The notes below the pieces were generated by a model. It made no database searches. It was given only the letters and a program-made list of their open reading frames with translations, and was not told the origin of the DNA. The position numbers were made by a program, and so were the translations under genes. Of a DNA stretch of 64,000 nt, positions 52,098 to 62,325 are shown in pieces (position 1 is the first letter of the stretch; the number at the start of each line of letters is the position of its first letter). The DNA comes from a bacterium. Its GTDB lineage: Bacteria; Vulcanimicrobiota; JABDET01. The stretch spans positions 1 to 64,000 of the forward strand of contig JAKAVV010000009.1 of NCBI GenBank assembly GCA_021817145.1, read 5' to 3'.

Positions 52098-54460
52098 CTT
52101 ATCCGCTTTCTGAAGATGAACTCAATAAAATCAATGCGTATTGGAGAGCAGCCAATTATCTTTCCGTTGGGCAGATTTATCTTCGGGATAATCCGCTTTT
52201 GAAAGAAGCTTTGAAAAGAGAGCATATTAAATCTCGGCTTCTAGGGCATTGGGGGACAACTCCTGGATTAAATTTTATTTATGTTCATTTGAACCGCCTT
52301 ATTAAAAAACACGATTTGAATTTAATTTATGTGACTGGTCCTGGTCATGGAGGTCCAGGGCTGGTGGCTAACACTTATCTCGAAGGGACTTATACTGAAT
52401 TTTACCCCAATATTTCACAAGATGAAGAAGGATTAAAAAGACTTTTCACACAGTTCTCTTATCCTGGAGGAATTCCAAGTCATGTCGCTCCTGAAACTCC
52501 GGGTTCAATTAATGAGGGTGGGGAGCTGGGATATTCGATTGTTCATGCTTATGGGGCTGTTTTCGATAATCCTGATTTACTGGCTGTCTGCGTGGTTGGA
52601 GATGGAGAAGCTGAAACCGGTCCACTTGCAGCAAGCTGGCATTCTAATAAATTTTTAAATCCTGCCCGAGATGGGGCTGTTCTCCCTATTCTTCATTTAA
52701 ATGGATATAAAATTGCTAACCCGACGATTTTAGGTCGAATCAGCAGAAAGGAGCTGGAAGATCTGTTTCAGGGATATGGTTATCACCCTTATTTTGTGGA
52801 AGGAGAGGAACCTGGAGCTCTGCATAATAGGATGGCAGCTGTTTTTGAAGAGATTTTAGAAGAGATTCGGAACATTCAAGAAAAGGCGCGGAAAGATGGG
52901 ATTCAGAAAAGACCTGAATGGCCGATGATAATTTTTCGAACCCCAAAAGGATGGACTGGACCTAAAGTTGTGGATGGGCTTTCTGTTGAAGGGAGTTTCC
53001 GGGCTCATCAGGTTCCTGTCGCAGATTTTGACAAAAAACCAGAGCATTTAAAAATTCTTGAATCCTGGCTTAAAAGCTATCATCCCGAAGAGCTGTTCGA
53101 TGATTCAGGCAGATTGAAAAAAGAGTTAGCTGAATTAGCCCCTCAAGGGGAGAGGAGAATGGGAGCAAACCCTCATGCCAATGGTGGAATTTTACTCCGA
53201 GATCTGCGCATGCCGGATTTTACGCGGTATGCTGTAAAAGTCGAAAAGCCGGGTCAGATTTCAGCAGAAGGAACGCGAATTCTCGGCGAATTTGCGCGGG
53301 ACATTTTAAAACAGAATCCAAAGAATTTTAGAGTATTTGGTCCTGATGAAACAGCATCGAATCGTTTAGATCATGTTTTTGAGACAACAGATAGAGCATG
53401 GATGGCTGAAATTTTTCAAGGGGATGACCATCTTTCTCCCGATGGAAGAGTCATGGAAGTGTTAAGCGAGCATTTGATAGAAGGCTGGTTAGAAGGGTAT
53501 CTCCTGACAGGAAGGCATGGGCTTTTTTCTTGTTATGAAGCGTTTATCCATATTGTGGATTCGATGTTTAATCAACATGCTAAATGGTTAAAAGTGTCTC
53601 GTGAAATCCCCTGGAGGCGTCCCATTTCTTCTTTAAACATTCTTTTGACCTCTCATGTTTGGAGACAGGACCACAATGGGTTCAGCCACCAGGATCCGGG
53701 ATTTATTGATCATGTTGTTAATAAAAAAGCGGACATTATTCGGGTTTATCTTCCTCCTGATGCCAATACCCTTTTATCCACAGCTGATCACTGCTTTAGA
53801 AGCCGGAATTATGTGAATGTCATTATTGCGGGAAAGCAGCCTGAATTACAGTGGCTGGATATGGATGCTGCAATTAAGCACTGCACAGCAGGGTTGGGGA
53901 TCTGGGAATGGGCATCAAATGACAAAGGGAGTGAACCTGATTTAGTGATGGCGTGCGCTGGAGATGTGCCGACTTTAGAAACCTTAGCCAGTGTTAAGAT
54001 CTTGAGGGAAGTGGCTCCAGATTTAAAAATTAGAGTTGTCAATATTGTGGATTTAATGACCATTCAACCTCAGAGTGAACACCCTCATGGATTGAGCGAT
54101 AAAGATTTTGACGATTTGTTTACAAAAGATAAGCCGATTATTTTCGCTTTTCACGGGTACCCCTGGCTTATTCACCGCCTAACATACCGCCGCTCCAATC
54201 ATAAAAATCTTCATGTGCGCGGATATAAAGAAGAAGGGACAACAACAACCCCTTTTGATATGGTTGTGTTAAATGAAATGGATCGGTTTCATCTTGCAGC
54301 CGATGCTGCGGATAGAGTCCCAGCTCTTAAATCTCAGGCAGCTTATCTTAAACAGTTTGTGAGAGACAAGCTTTTGGAACATAAAGAATACATTCGAAAA
54401 TATGGGGAAGACATGCCAGAAATCCAAAACTGGAAATGGAAGGATAAAGTGAAAATATGA
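52094..54460 (+). CDS. xfp: Xylulose-5-phosphate/fructose-6-phosphate phosphoketolase
   Basis: A 788-residue thiamine-diphosphate enzyme splitting xylulose-5-phosphate (or fructose-6-phosphate) with phosphate into acetyl-phosphate and glyceraldehyde-3-phosphate (or erythrose-4-phosphate). Diagnostic pieces are [59 protein letters not shown], and [13 protein letters not shown]-like [19 protein letters not shown]. Full length for the family. Coupled by ATGA to ackA and to the exporter gene that follows. Confidence 0.97.
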   Translation: MTYPLSEDELNKINAYWRAANYLSVGQIYLRDNPLLKEALKREHIKSRLLGHWGTTPGLNFIYVHLNRLIKKHDLNLIYVTGPGHGGPGLVANTYLEGTYTEFYPNISQDEEGLKRLFTQFSYPGGIPSHVAPETPGSINEGGELGYSIVHAYGAVFDNPDLLAVCVVGDGEAETGPLAASWHSNKFLNPARDGAVLPILHLNGYKIANPTILGRISRKELEDLFQGYGYHPYFVEGEEPGALHNRMAAVFEEILEEIRNIQEKARKDGIQKRPEWPMIIFRTPKGWTGPKVVDGLSVEGSFRAHQVPVADFDKKPEHLKILESWLKSYHPEELFDDSGRLKKELAELAPQGERRMGANPHANGGILLRDLRMPDFTRYAVKVEKPGQISAEGTRILGEFARDILKQNPKNFRVFGPDETASNRLDHVFETTDRAWMAEIFQGDDHLSPDGRVMEVLSEHLIEGWLEGYLLTGRHGLFSCYEAFIHIVDSMFNQHAKWLKVSREIPWRRPISSLNILLTSHVWRQDHNGFSHQDPGFIDHVVNKKADIIRVYLPPDANTLLSTADHCFRSRNYVNVIIAGKQPELQWLDMDAAIKHCTAGLGIWEWASNDKGSEPDLVMACAGDVPTLETLASVKILREVAPDLKIRVVNIVDLMTIQPQSEHPHGLSDKDFDDLFTKDKPIIFAFHGYPWLIHRLTYRRSNHKNLHVRGYKEEGTTTTPFDMVVLNEMDRFHLAADAADRVPALKSQAAYLKQFVRDKLLEHKEYIRKYGEDMPEIQNWKWKDKVKI

Positions 54461-55599
54461 AAAGATTGAGAAAAGTTTTTTTCGTTTTTATTCTTGCGGC
54501 AGGGTTAAGCTTGGCTGTTTTTTTCGTGTATAAAATCTATTTTAAACCTCATTCTGCAGCCCTTGTTGTTTATGGAAATATAGAAGCCACGACCGTTAAT
54601 TTAAGTTTTCAAATTCCAGGATTGATGGTTAAGAGATTGGCTCGCCAGGGTGATTTAATTAAAAAGGGGGAGGTGGCTGCCCTCCTGGATAAAAGTGATT
54701 TGAAGAAAGAAGTGGCAGAACAGAAAGCGAATGTAAAAGCTGCTAAATGGGCATTAAAAGAGCTTCTGCGCGGATCCCGTTCTGAAGATATTGCTCAAGC
54801 AAGAGCCCTGGAACGGCAGAAATGGTTTGCTCTCAAAGAATTATTGAAGGGATCCCGTTCTGAAGATATTGCTAAAGCAAGAGCAGCGGCAGTCCAGGCA
54901 AGGGTTTCCATGTTAAGAGCTGAAAGCGAGTATAAACGAGAAAAGCAGTTATACCTCCAGGGATTTATTTCTGCTCAAGATGAGATCAATGAAAAATCAT
55001 CGTATAGAACCGCTGCTATGGAGTATAGACAAGAAATGGAAAATTACAAGGAGGTTCTGCGCGGACCGCGGATTGAGGATATCCAGCAGTCTGAAGAAGC
55101 CTTGAGGCAGGCAAAAGAAAATTTGAAAGAGGTTTTAAAAGGTCCTAGAATTGAAGAGATTCAGCAAGCTCGCGCTCGATTGAAATCTGCGAAAGCCCTG
55201 TTAGCTCAAGCTGAAATCAATTTGGGGTACGCGACTTTGAGGTCTCCTCTTTCAGGGGTGGTTTTAAGCAGAGATTCTGAGTCAGGAGAGTATCTTTATG
55301 CAGGTACACCTGTTGTTACTGCCGCGAATTTAAGTCATGTTTGGCTCAGGGGTTATGTTGATGAAAAAGATCTAGGGAAGATTAAATACCATGAACCTGC
55401 AGAAGTAACGACAGATACTTATCCTGGAAAGGTTTTTAAGGGATGGGTAGCTTTTATTTCTTCAGAAGCTGAGTTCACCCCTAAGACTGTTCAAACTAGA
55501 AGGGAAAGAGCAACTCTGGTTTATCGCATCAGAGTGGATGTAAAGAATCCCGGGTTTGTGTTAAAACCTGGGATGCCTGCAAAAGCGGAGCTCTATTAA
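54457..55599 (+). CDS. HlyD/YbhG-type membrane fusion protein
   Basis: A 380-residue periplasmic adaptor anchored by residues about 7-26. It has a biotinyl-lipoyl-like start ([20 protein letters not shown]), a long coiled-coil hairpin and a beta-barrel ([20 protein letters not shown], later [11 protein letters not shown]). The hairpin has two internal duplications: [19 protein letters not shown] versus [19 protein letters not shown], and [13 protein letters not shown] versus [13 protein letters not shown]. It links the two ATPases and two permeases downstream to an outer-membrane channel. Overlaps xfp by ATGA. Confidence 0.9.
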   Translation: MKRLRKVFFVFILAAGLSLAVFFVYKIYFKPHSAALVVYGNIEATTVNLSFQIPGLMVKRLARQGDLIKKGEVAALLDKSDLKKEVAEQKANVKAAKWALKELLRGSRSEDIAQARALERQKWFALKELLKGSRSEDIAKARAAAVQARVSMLRAESEYKREKQLYLQGFISAQDEINEKSSYRTAAMEYRQEMENYKEVLRGPRIEDIQQSEEALRQAKENLKEVLKGPRIEEIQQARARLKSAKALLAQAEINLGYATLRSPLSGVVLSRDSESGEYLYAGTPVVTAANLSHVWLRGYVDEKDLGKIKYHEPAEVTTDTYPGKVFKGWVAFISSEAEFTPKTVQTRRERATLVYRIRVDVKNPGFVLKPGMPAKAELY

Positions 55600-56522
55600 T
55601 GGATGTCATTTCTGTTCAATCTCTTTCCAAATCTTTTGGGAGTATTCAGGCAGTCAATGAATTATCTTTTTCGGTCTCACAAGGAGAGATTTTCGGATTG
55701 GTAGGTCCTGATGGTGCGGGAAAAACAACAACCATGCGTATGCTGACAGGGATTATGCTCCCTGATTCAGGAACGATCAAGGTTCTTGGAAAAGAGGTGG
55801 GGCTTCACTCGAAAAGCGTAAAAGATGAAATTGGTTATATGAGCCAGAGATTTGGACTTTATCCTGATCTTACGGTTATGGAGAATCTCCGTTTTTTTGC
55901 GGATCTTTATGGGGTTTCTCGAAAAGAAAGGGAGTCTGCCACTGAAAGGCTTTTGACTTTCAGCAGATTGTCCCCTTTTAAAGATCGTCCCGCAGGAAAA
56001 CTTTCAGGAGGAATGAAGCAGAAACTGGGGTTAATGTGCGCTTTAATTCATACCCCAAAAGTTTTATTTCTGGATGAGCCGACGTTTGGAGTTGATCCTG
56101 TATCTCGATACGATTTCTGGCAGATCCTTTACCAGCTTTTAAAAGAACAGGTTACTATTTTTGTTTCTACAGCTTATCTGGATGAAGCAGAACGGTGCGG
56201 GCGGGTTGGATTCATGCACAAAGGGAGTTTACTGACATCTGATTCCCCAGCAAACTTGAAAAAAAGGATGATGGAGAAGATCTTGGAACTGGAATTAAAA
56301 GAAAACAGGCGGGCAGCCGCTTTTCTTCAAAAAGAGTTTGGATCGCGATCCGTTAGTGTTTATGGTGGGAGAATCCATCTGGCAGTCAAGGATTATGAAA
56401 AAAATTCGGAAACAGCTTTGAAATTGCTTCATGCCCAGAATATAAAAGTAGATGCAGTGAGACAAGTAGTCCCCAGCCTTGAAGATGTTTTTGTTTACAC
56501 TCTTTTATCAGTCGAGAACTGA
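55599..56522 (+). CDS. ABC exporter ATPase 1 (YbhF N-half-like)
   Basis: A 307-residue ATPase: Walker A GPDGAGKTTTMRMLTG, Q-loop YMSQRFGLYPDLTVMEN, signature LSGGMKQKLGLMCALIH, Walker B VLFLDEPTFGVDPVSR. The switch His is replaced in FVSTAYLDEAE (Ala-Tyr where His is usual), so this half may be a degenerate site of a heterodimer with ATPase 2. Start shares a base with the fusion-protein stop. In E. coli YbhF the two halves are one protein. Confidence 0.9.
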   Translation: MDVISVQSLSKSFGSIQAVNELSFSVSQGEIFGLVGPDGAGKTTTMRMLTGIMLPDSGTIKVLGKEVGLHSKSVKDEIGYMSQRFGLYPDLTVMENLRFFADLYGVSRKERESATERLLTFSRLSPFKDRPAGKLSGGMKQKLGLMCALIHTPKVLFLDEPTFGVDPVSRYDFWQILYQLLKEQVTIFVSTAYLDEAERCGRVGFMHKGSLLTSDSPANLKKRMMEKILELELKENRRAAAFLQKEFGSRSVSVYGGRIHLAVKDYEKNSETALKLLHAQNIKVDAVRQVVPSLEDVFVYTLLSVEN

Positions 56523-56523
56523 A

Positions 56524-57459
56524 GTGGATAATTACAGTGTTGTCATCACAAACTTAACAAAGAGATTCGGAAATTTTACAGCTGTAGATCAATTGAATTT
56601 AAAGGTTGAAAAAGGGGAGATCTTTGGTTTTTTAGGACCGAATGGATCAGGGAAATCCACAACGATTCGAATGCTGTGCGGGATTTTGAATCCGACATCA
56701 GGAACAGCGATTGTTGCGGGTTTGGATTTGGCGACTCAGGCTGAAAAAATTAAGTCCAATATTGGATATATGAGCCAGAAGTTCTCTCTTTACGATGATT
56801 TAACCGTTGAACAGAATTTGGATTTTTATGCGGGTATTTATAAAGTGGATCCCCAGAAAAAAGAGGAACGGAAAAATTGGGTGATTCGAATGGCGAACTT
56901 GGAAGAGCAGAAAGAACGGGTTACAGGAACTCTGCCTGTTGGATGGAAACAGAGATTGGCTTTTGGATGTTCTATTTTACACGAGCCCAGTATCGTTTTT
57001 TTAGATGAGCCCACATCAGGAGTGGACCCCCTTTCCCGAAGAGATTTTTGGAACCTGATCCAGGAGCTGGCAGTCAATGGGATGACTGTTTTTGTGACCA
57101 CTCATTATATGGATGAAGCGGAGTACTGCGATCACCTGGGGCTGATTTATACAGGAAAATTGATTGCTTTGGGGACGCCCGAGGATTTGAAAACAAAATA
57201 TTTTGAAGGGAAACTCATTGAGCTTGTTTGCCCCAGACCTGCTGATGCCCTGGAGCAAATAACAAAGGTGAAAGGGGTTCGGGATGCCGCGTTATTTGGC
57301 AGCTCCATTCATATTGTGGTTGATGCTGCAGAAATAGTGGAAGAAATTCGTAAAACACTTGTGGCTGAGAAATTCACGATTGAAGAAATGGAGATCATAA
57401 CCCCTTCTTTAGAAGATGTTTTTGTTTCTTTAATTCAAGGAATGAGAGGAAATTCTTGA
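56524..57459 (+). CDS. ABC exporter ATPase 2 (YbhF C-half-like)
   Basis: About 311 residues from GTG 56524, one base after the ATPase 1 stop; an ATG 15 codons upstream lies inside it. Walker A GPNGSGKSTTIRMLCG, Q-loop YMSQKFSLYDDLTVEQN, signature replaced by LPVGWKQRLAFG, Walker B IVFLDEPTSGVDPLSR, switch His FVTTHYMDEAEYC. So ATPase 1 has the good signature and ATPase 2 the good switch His, a classic asymmetric pair. It overlaps the permease gene by TTGA. Confidence 0.9.
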   Translation: MDNYSVVITNLTKRFGNFTAVDQLNLKVEKGEIFGFLGPNGSGKSTTIRMLCGILNPTSGTAIVAGLDLATQAEKIKSNIGYMSQKFSLYDDLTVEQNLDFYAGIYKVDPQKKEERKNWVIRMANLEEQKERVTGTLPVGWKQRLAFGCSILHEPSIVFLDEPTSGVDPLSRRDFWNLIQELAVNGMTVFVTTHYMDEAEYCDHLGLIYTGKLIALGTPEDLKTKYFEGKLIELVCPRPADALEQITKVKGVRDAALFGSSIHIVVDAAEIVEEIRKTLVAEKFTIEEMEIITPSLEDVFVSLIQGMRGNS

Positions 57460-58589
57460 AAATCGGGAGACTTTCAGCCATTGCAAAAAAAGAGTTTCTG
57501 CATCTTCTGCGGGATTGGAGAAGCCTTGTCACAGGGATCGGAATTCCGATTTTCATGCTCTTTATGTTTGGTTATGCTCTTTCCTTAGATGTTAATCATG
57601 TTCCAATGGTTATCTGGGATCAAAGCATGACCCCTCAGAGCAGAGATTTAATCAGTCATTTTACAGGCTCCCGTTATTTTTCATTGATTGGATCTATCAG
57701 CAGTTATAAAGAATTGACTCATGCCATTGACAAAGGTACAGCCATGATGGGGCTAGTCATTCCGATTGGTTTTGCGGAAAAAGTGGAGTCAGGGGGAAAA
57801 GCTCAGGTACAGGTTATTTTAGATGGAAGCGATGCGAATACAGCCAGCATTATTCTGGGATATGCGACAGCCATTGTCCAGGGATATTCAACCAAAGTTC
57901 AGCTGCAGTATTTAAATCGGTATGGGGAACAGCCATCTATCGGAACTGCTGAACTGGATCCTGTTATCTGGTTTAATCCAAACCTGGAATCCAAATATTT
58001 TCTGGTGCCAGGGCTGATTGTGTTGATTATGATGGTGATAGGAACTCTTCTGACTTCCTTAACCATTGCGAAAGAATGGGAGAATGGGACAATAGAACAG
58101 CTTCTTTCATCCCCTGCAACCCCTTTTGAAGTGGTGGTCGGCAAATTCATTCCTTATTTTTGCCTGGGAATGCTGGATATGGTGATCTGTCTGGCAGTTG
58201 GTGTTTTTGTGTTCCATATTGCTTTTCACGGCAGCCTTTTCTTGTTCTTTTTCTTATCAGGGCTTTATTTAAGCGGCACCCTTGGAACAGGGATGCTGAT
58301 CAGTATTCTGACCAGAAAACAATTAGTTGCTAATCAAGTGGCAATGATGGTTTCATTTCTTCCCTCTTTTCTTTTGTCAGGTTTCGTCTTTCCTGTTTCC
58401 AATATGCCTAAAATTCTTCAAGCCATCACTTATCTGGTTCCTGCCCGCTACTTCATTATTGTGGTTCGGGGGGTTTATTTAAAAGGGGTTGGAGTCAGGT
58501 CCCTCTGGTTAGAGTCTTTATTTTTACTCCTTTTTGCGGGATTTACTTTTGCCGCTTCTCTTCGTTTTTATAAAAGGAGAATTGAATGA
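57456..58589 (+). CDS. ABC-2 type exporter permease (YbhS-like)
   Basis: A 377-residue membrane protein starting at TTG 57456. An N-terminal helix with KKEFLHLLRDWRSL precedes the first membrane span, then a large periplasmic loop (VPMVIWDQSMTPQSRDLISH), and five C-terminal spans with IAKEWENGTIEQLLSSP and LSGFVFPVSNMPKILQ, all typical of the YhhJ/YbhS/YbhR group. It forms the channel with the following paralogue. Confidence 0.9.
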   Translation: MKIGRLSAIAKKEFLHLLRDWRSLVTGIGIPIFMLFMFGYALSLDVNHVPMVIWDQSMTPQSRDLISHFTGSRYFSLIGSISSYKELTHAIDKGTAMMGLVIPIGFAEKVESGGKAQVQVILDGSDANTASIILGYATAIVQGYSTKVQLQYLNRYGEQPSIGTAELDPVIWFNPNLESKYFLVPGLIVLIMMVIGTLLTSLTIAKEWENGTIEQLLSSPATPFEVVVGKFIPYFCLGMLDMVICLAVGVFVFHIAFHGSLFLFFFLSGLYLSGTLGTGMLISILTRKQLVANQVAMMVSFLPSFLLSGFVFPVSNMPKILQAITYLVPARYFIIVVRGVYLKGVGVRSLWLESLFLLLFAGFTFAASLRFYKRRIE

Positions 58590-59731
58590 AGTGGGTTAGG
58601 TGGTTTGGACCTTTAAAAGAAATGGTGATCAAGGAGTTTATTCAGATTTTTAGAGATCCTGCCACTATTCGAATGCTTTTTTTAATGCCTTTTCTGCAGG
58701 TTTTGCTTTTTGGATATGTTGTTAATTTAAATGTCAATCATATCCCTCTTGCTATTTTTGATCTGGATAACAGTGTGCAGAGCAGGGATCTAACAGCTCG
58801 GTTTTTAAGCTCTAAATATTTTGATGCTGCAGCCTATATTGACACAAACCATCAGGCTGTTAAATTGATCAATCAGTTCAAAGTAAAAGGGGTGCTGAAG
58901 ATCGATCACGGATTTGGGGGGGAGATTCTTGGCAGAGAAACAGCTCCTGTTCAGTTGATTTTAGATGGGACGATCTCGAATTCCACTGGAATTACCCTGA
59001 ATTACGCGAATCAAATTGTTCAAGAGTACAATGAATACCTTCAAAATAAAGAGGCAGGGGAACTGCCAGCCAGGATTCCTCCTCCTGGTGGAGTGACTAT
59101 GGATCCAGTGGCATGGTTTAACCCAAACCTCGAAACTCGTTATTATTATCTTCCCGCCCTTGTTGGTTTAATTGTCATGACAGCCACAGTTACTCTTGCC
59201 AGTATGGCTGTCGTCAGAGAAAAAGAGATCGGAACCATTGAGCAGATTTTGGTCACTCCGATTTCCAAACTCCAGTTTATCCTTGGGAAAACGATCCCTT
59301 TTGCTTTGATCGGGCTTTTCAGCGCAGCAGTGATCGCGGCTGTTTCTGTTTTCTGGTTTCATGTTCCAATAAGGGGAAGTGTCTGGCTTTTATTTTTTGG
59401 CACTGTGCTTTTTGTTCTCTGCACTCTTGGAGCAGGACTTTTGATTTCAACCATCAGCCAGACACAGCAGCAGGCAATGCTGGTTTCTTTCCTGTTCCAG
59501 AACCCTTTTATGCAGTTTTCCGGCTTCGTTTTTCCGATCTCGAATATGCCGAGAATTGTGCGATGGTTTACTTACTTGAATCCGCTCCGCTATTACTTGA
59601 TTATTCTTCGCGGAGTTTTTTTGAAAGGGATTGGAATCAGTATTTTATGGGTTCAATTTTTAGGATTGGCAATTTTAGCTTTTGGCATTCTGGGGCTTGC
59701 TGTCATGAGGTTCCAAAAGACAGTCGGATAA
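58586..59731 (+). CDS. ABC-2 type exporter permease (YbhR-like)
   Basis: A 381-residue paralogue of the preceding permease: EMVIKEFIQIFRDPATIRML, IPLAIFDLDNSVQSRDLTAR, VVREKEIGTIEQILVTPIS and FSGFVFPISNMPRIVRWF. The two probably form a heterodimer powered by the two ATPases. Start ATG overlaps by ATGA. The gene ends the exporter part of the operon; the next gene is 43 bp on. Confidence 0.9.
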   Translation: MKWVRWFGPLKEMVIKEFIQIFRDPATIRMLFLMPFLQVLLFGYVVNLNVNHIPLAIFDLDNSVQSRDLTARFLSSKYFDAAAYIDTNHQAVKLINQFKVKGVLKIDHGFGGEILGRETAPVQLILDGTISNSTGITLNYANQIVQEYNEYLQNKEAGELPARIPPPGGVTMDPVAWFNPNLETRYYYLPALVGLIVMTATVTLASMAVVREKEIGTIEQILVTPISKLQFILGKTIPFALIGLFSAAVIAAVSVFWFHVPIRGSVWLLFFGTVLFVLCTLGAGLLISTISQTQQQAMLVSFLFQNPFMQFSGFVFPISNMPRIVRWFTYLNPLRYYLIILRGVFLKGIGISILWVQFLGLAILAFGILGLAVMRFQKTVG

Positions 59732-59774
59732 GGAGGAAGGAATTCACGATTAAAATCGGAAAAACCCTGAATAC

Positions 59775-60464
59775 ATGAGACGACAGATCCCCATGCTCAT
59801 TGTGTTTGTTTCAGGCATGGTTATGATTTCAGCTTATTTTTTCCCTGAATTTCCTCTGCTCCATGGAGCCATTCCTGTTTTTTTAAACTGGGGAAGAATT
59901 GCTTTAACCTGCGGCATGGTTTTAGGAATTATCAATTTGCTCTATAATAATTTTAAAAAAGTGGCTTTGAAATCTCCAGGATGGATCTATAATCTCATTT
60001 TGCTGCTCAGTTTTGCCATCACTTTTTATTATGCGATTCCTTATCATGTTGTTCAGCAAGGATCTCACTGGATCTCAGTTAAGGGAACAGATCCAGGAAC
60101 CGTGGGATTTAAAATTTTCATGTATGTTTATACCCCTCTTTCAGCAACCATGTTCGCTCTTGTCGCGTTTTACATTGCTTCCGCTGCTTTCAGGGCTTTT
60201 CGAGCTAAAAATATTGAGGCAGCTCTTTTGATTTTATCAGCGGTTGTGGTGATGCTGGGTTCTATCCCTTTTGTTCCTCATCTTTTTTTCTGGCTGTCAA
60301 ACGAGATTCAGGAATATCCGATGACTGCTGCAATGAGAGGAATTCTATTCGGGGTAGCGGTTGGAGTGGTTTCTTTCAGCGTTAAAATTTTAACGGGAAT
60401 TGACCGCTCTTATTTTGGCGGAGAAACGGAGGAAGATCATGGCAGCTCTTCTGAACCATCTTAA
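59775..60464 (+). CDS. Multi-spanning membrane protein, unknown function (cluster gene 1)
   Basis: A 229-residue protein with about six hydrophobic segments (MLIVFVSGMVMISAYF, then IALTCGMVLGIINLLY, LILLLSFAITFYYAI, FIMYVYTPLSATMFALVAF). A short loop YHVVQQGSHWISVKGTDPG separates spans 3 and 4. The tail is acidic (GGETEEDHGSSSEPS) and its code overlaps the next gene by 26 bp. No family recognised. It starts a set of four coupled genes. Confidence 0.65.
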   Translation: MRRQIPMLIVFVSGMVMISAYFFPEFPLLHGAIPVFLNWGRIALTCGMVLGIINLLYNNFKKVALKSPGWIYNLILLLSFAITFYYAIPYHVVQQGSHWISVKGTDPGTVGFKIFMYVYTPLSATMFALVAFYIASAAFRAFRAKNIEAALLILSAVVVMLGSIPFVPHLFFWLSNEIQEYPMTAAMRGILFGVAVGVVSFSVKILTGIDRSYFGGETEEDHGSSSEPS

Positions 60465-61290
60465 AGCCATTGACAGAAGAATCATTTTTTTGATTCTTTT
60501 TGTTTCGGTTGTTTTAAGTTTTTTGTTCCCTCAAAAGCTGAAAGTTCCAATTGAGCCCTCTGTAGAAAAAGCTTATCAGGCTTTAAATGCTTTAAAACCA
60601 GGGGATCTGGTTTTTATCTCTTTTGATTATGGACCTGCCACCATGCCTGAAATCCACCCTGCTGCAGTTGCCATGATGAGACAGTTGTTTCAACGCCATG
60701 TGAAAATCGCGATGATGACTTTGTGGAATGAAGGGCTGCCCATGATCCAGGATGCTGTCAGAGAAGTGTGTGTTCCCTTAAAAGAAAAGCCAAATGTGGA
60801 TTATGTGAATTTTGGTTTTAAGTATGGTGGATTAACAGGAGCCAGTGTGATCACAGAACTGGGGAAAAACTTGGAAAATGTGTTTCCCGTGACGAATGAT
60901 GGGGTGCCTTACAATAAAGTTCCTATGTTAAAAGGGGTTAGAAATTTAAAACAGTTTAAGCTTGTGATCTCTTTATCAGCAGGTTATCCAGGAACAGTTG
61001 AATATATTCAATATGAGGAGGGGGTTTATCATGTTCCCATTGTTGCCGCTGTTTCAAAAGTCATGGCTCCTTCTATTTTTCCTTTTCTGCAGTCAGGGCA
61101 GTTAAAAGGAGTTTGTTCAGGGCTCCTGGGATCTGCTGAATATGAAGAGCTGGTTCATCATCCTGGATTCGGATTGATAGGATTATTCGCTCTTTCAGTC
61201 TCTCAAATCGTGATTCTTGTTTTTATTCTGCTTGGGAACATTATTTATTTCGGAGAAAAGTTTTATGAAAAGGGTAATTTAAAAAAATGA
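60439..61290 (+). CDS. Membrane-anchored Rossmann-like protein, unknown function (cluster gene 2)
   Basis: About 283 residues from ATG 60439, which has GGAGGAAG just upstream. One N-terminal span (RRIIFLILFVSVVLSFLF) and one C-terminal span (FALSVSQIVILVFILLGNII) flank an extracytoplasmic alpha/beta domain: KPGDLVFISFDYGPATMPEI, VDYVNFGFKYGGLTGASVI, FKLVISLSAGYPGTVEYI, LKGVCSGLLGSAEYEEL. It looks like a binding or sensing domain rather than a classical enzyme. Its start is inside gene 1 and its stop overlaps gene 3. Confidence 0.65.
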   Translation: MAALLNHLKAIDRRIIFLILFVSVVLSFLFPQKLKVPIEPSVEKAYQALNALKPGDLVFISFDYGPATMPEIHPAAVAMMRQLFQRHVKIAMMTLWNEGLPMIQDAVREVCVPLKEKPNVDYVNFGFKYGGLTGASVITELGKNLENVFPVTNDGVPYNKVPMLKGVRNLKQFKLVISLSAGYPGTVEYIQYEEGVYHVPIVAAVSKVMAPSIFPFLQSGQLKGVCSGLLGSAEYEELVHHPGFGLIGLFALSVSQIVILVFILLGNIIYFGEKFYEKGNLKK

Positions 61291-61931
61291 GCCACAGTCC
61301 CTGGATTTGGATGGCTGCTTTGTTAACTCTGGCTGTTTTTACTTTTCTTGTTAAGGATAATGTCTTTTATCGGGCTGCTGAACATATTTTTGTCGGAGTT
61401 TCTGCTGCCTGGCTGTTTGCCACTTATTTTCAATCTGATATTATTGATGATATGCTCTTGAAAGCTTTTCCTGGTTGGTTTCATCAACCTGGATCCCCGA
61501 ATTATCTGGTGTTAGGAGGAGGGCTGATTGGGCTTTTGATTCTTCTGCGTTTAGTTCCAGGAATTAACTGGATTTCGAGGTGGGGAATAGCTTTTGTTGT
61601 GGGATTTCAGACAGGACTGCAGCTTTACACAGCTATTAAAGCATGGATTCTAGCCCAATTAAAAGCCACACTCCTCTCCCTTTATGTCGTTGGACATGTC
61701 GGAAAAACGATTAAAAATTGGATTCTTGTGAGTGGAACGTTTACCAGTTTGTCTTATTTTTACTTTTCTAAAGAACAGAAAGGATGGTTTGGGGGATTAA
61801 CCAGAATTGGGATCTGGTTTTTAATGATCGGTTTTGGAGCTTCTTATGGGGCTACTGTGATGACTCGCATCAGTATTCTGCTGGGCAGAGTTTATTTTCT
61901 TCTTTCAGCCTGGCTTGGAGTGGTCCATTGA
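61287..61931 (+). CDS. Multi-spanning membrane protein, unknown function (cluster gene 3)
   Basis: A 214-residue protein with about six spans (WIWMAALLTLAVFTFLV, HIFVGVSAAWLFATYF, LVLGGGLIGLLILLRLV, and others) and GFGASYGATVMTRISILLGR near the end, a Gly/Ser-rich re-entrant-looking segment. The ATG overlaps the gene 2 stop by ATGA. It cannot be assigned to a transporter family by eye. Confidence 0.65.
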   Translation: MSHSPWIWMAALLTLAVFTFLVKDNVFYRAAEHIFVGVSAAWLFATYFQSDIIDDMLLKAFPGWFHQPGSPNYLVLGGGLIGLLILLRLVPGINWISRWGIAFVVGFQTGLQLYTAIKAWILAQLKATLLSLYVVGHVGKTIKNWILVSGTFTSLSYFYFSKEQKGWFGGLTRIGIWFLMIGFGASYGATVMTRISILLGRVYFLLSAWLGVVH

Positions 61932-62251
61932 AAAATCAAGGGCGCAGCTCTTTTTGGGAAAGGTTCAAAAAAGAGGTCCAGCATGGATTCTCTCTGCCTG
62001 AAAGAATTAAACCAGAAGAGGAAAAGTTTATCTCTGAAATCGTTTCTCGATCTGAGAAATATGGATTAAATGTTCCCTTGATGATTTTTCTTGAAGGGCT
62101 GACCCCTTTGTATCGAGTGACTGCCAGTTTATTGACAGGTCTTGAACCTTTTGCCGAATTTTTCTTTCCTTTAGCCCCTTATAGAAAGCTCATTGGTTTT
62201 TTAGAAAATCGAGAGAACCTGGAAAAACTCAAGAATAAGTTGAATCCATAA
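61928..62251 (+). CDS. Small cytosolic-looking partner protein (cluster gene 4)
   Basis: About 107 residues from TTG 61928 (TGGAG upstream), overlapping the gene 3 stop by TTGA. N-terminal half is charged (FKKEVQHGFSLPERIKPEEE), the middle hydrophobic (VPLMIFLEGLTPLYRVTASL). No family recognised. The overlap chain of genes 1-4 argues for one complex. Confidence 0.55.
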   Translation: MKNQGRSSFWERFKKEVQHGFSLPERIKPEEEKFISEIVSRSEKYGLNVPLMIFLEGLTPLYRVTASLLTGLEPFAEFFFPLAPYRKLIGFLENRENLEKLKNKLNP

Positions 62252-62325
62252 AACTTCTTCAAAGGATCGCAAAGGTAAAAATTGAATTAAATTTCTGTTA
62301 TGGTGATGGAAATGGTGATAGGAAT

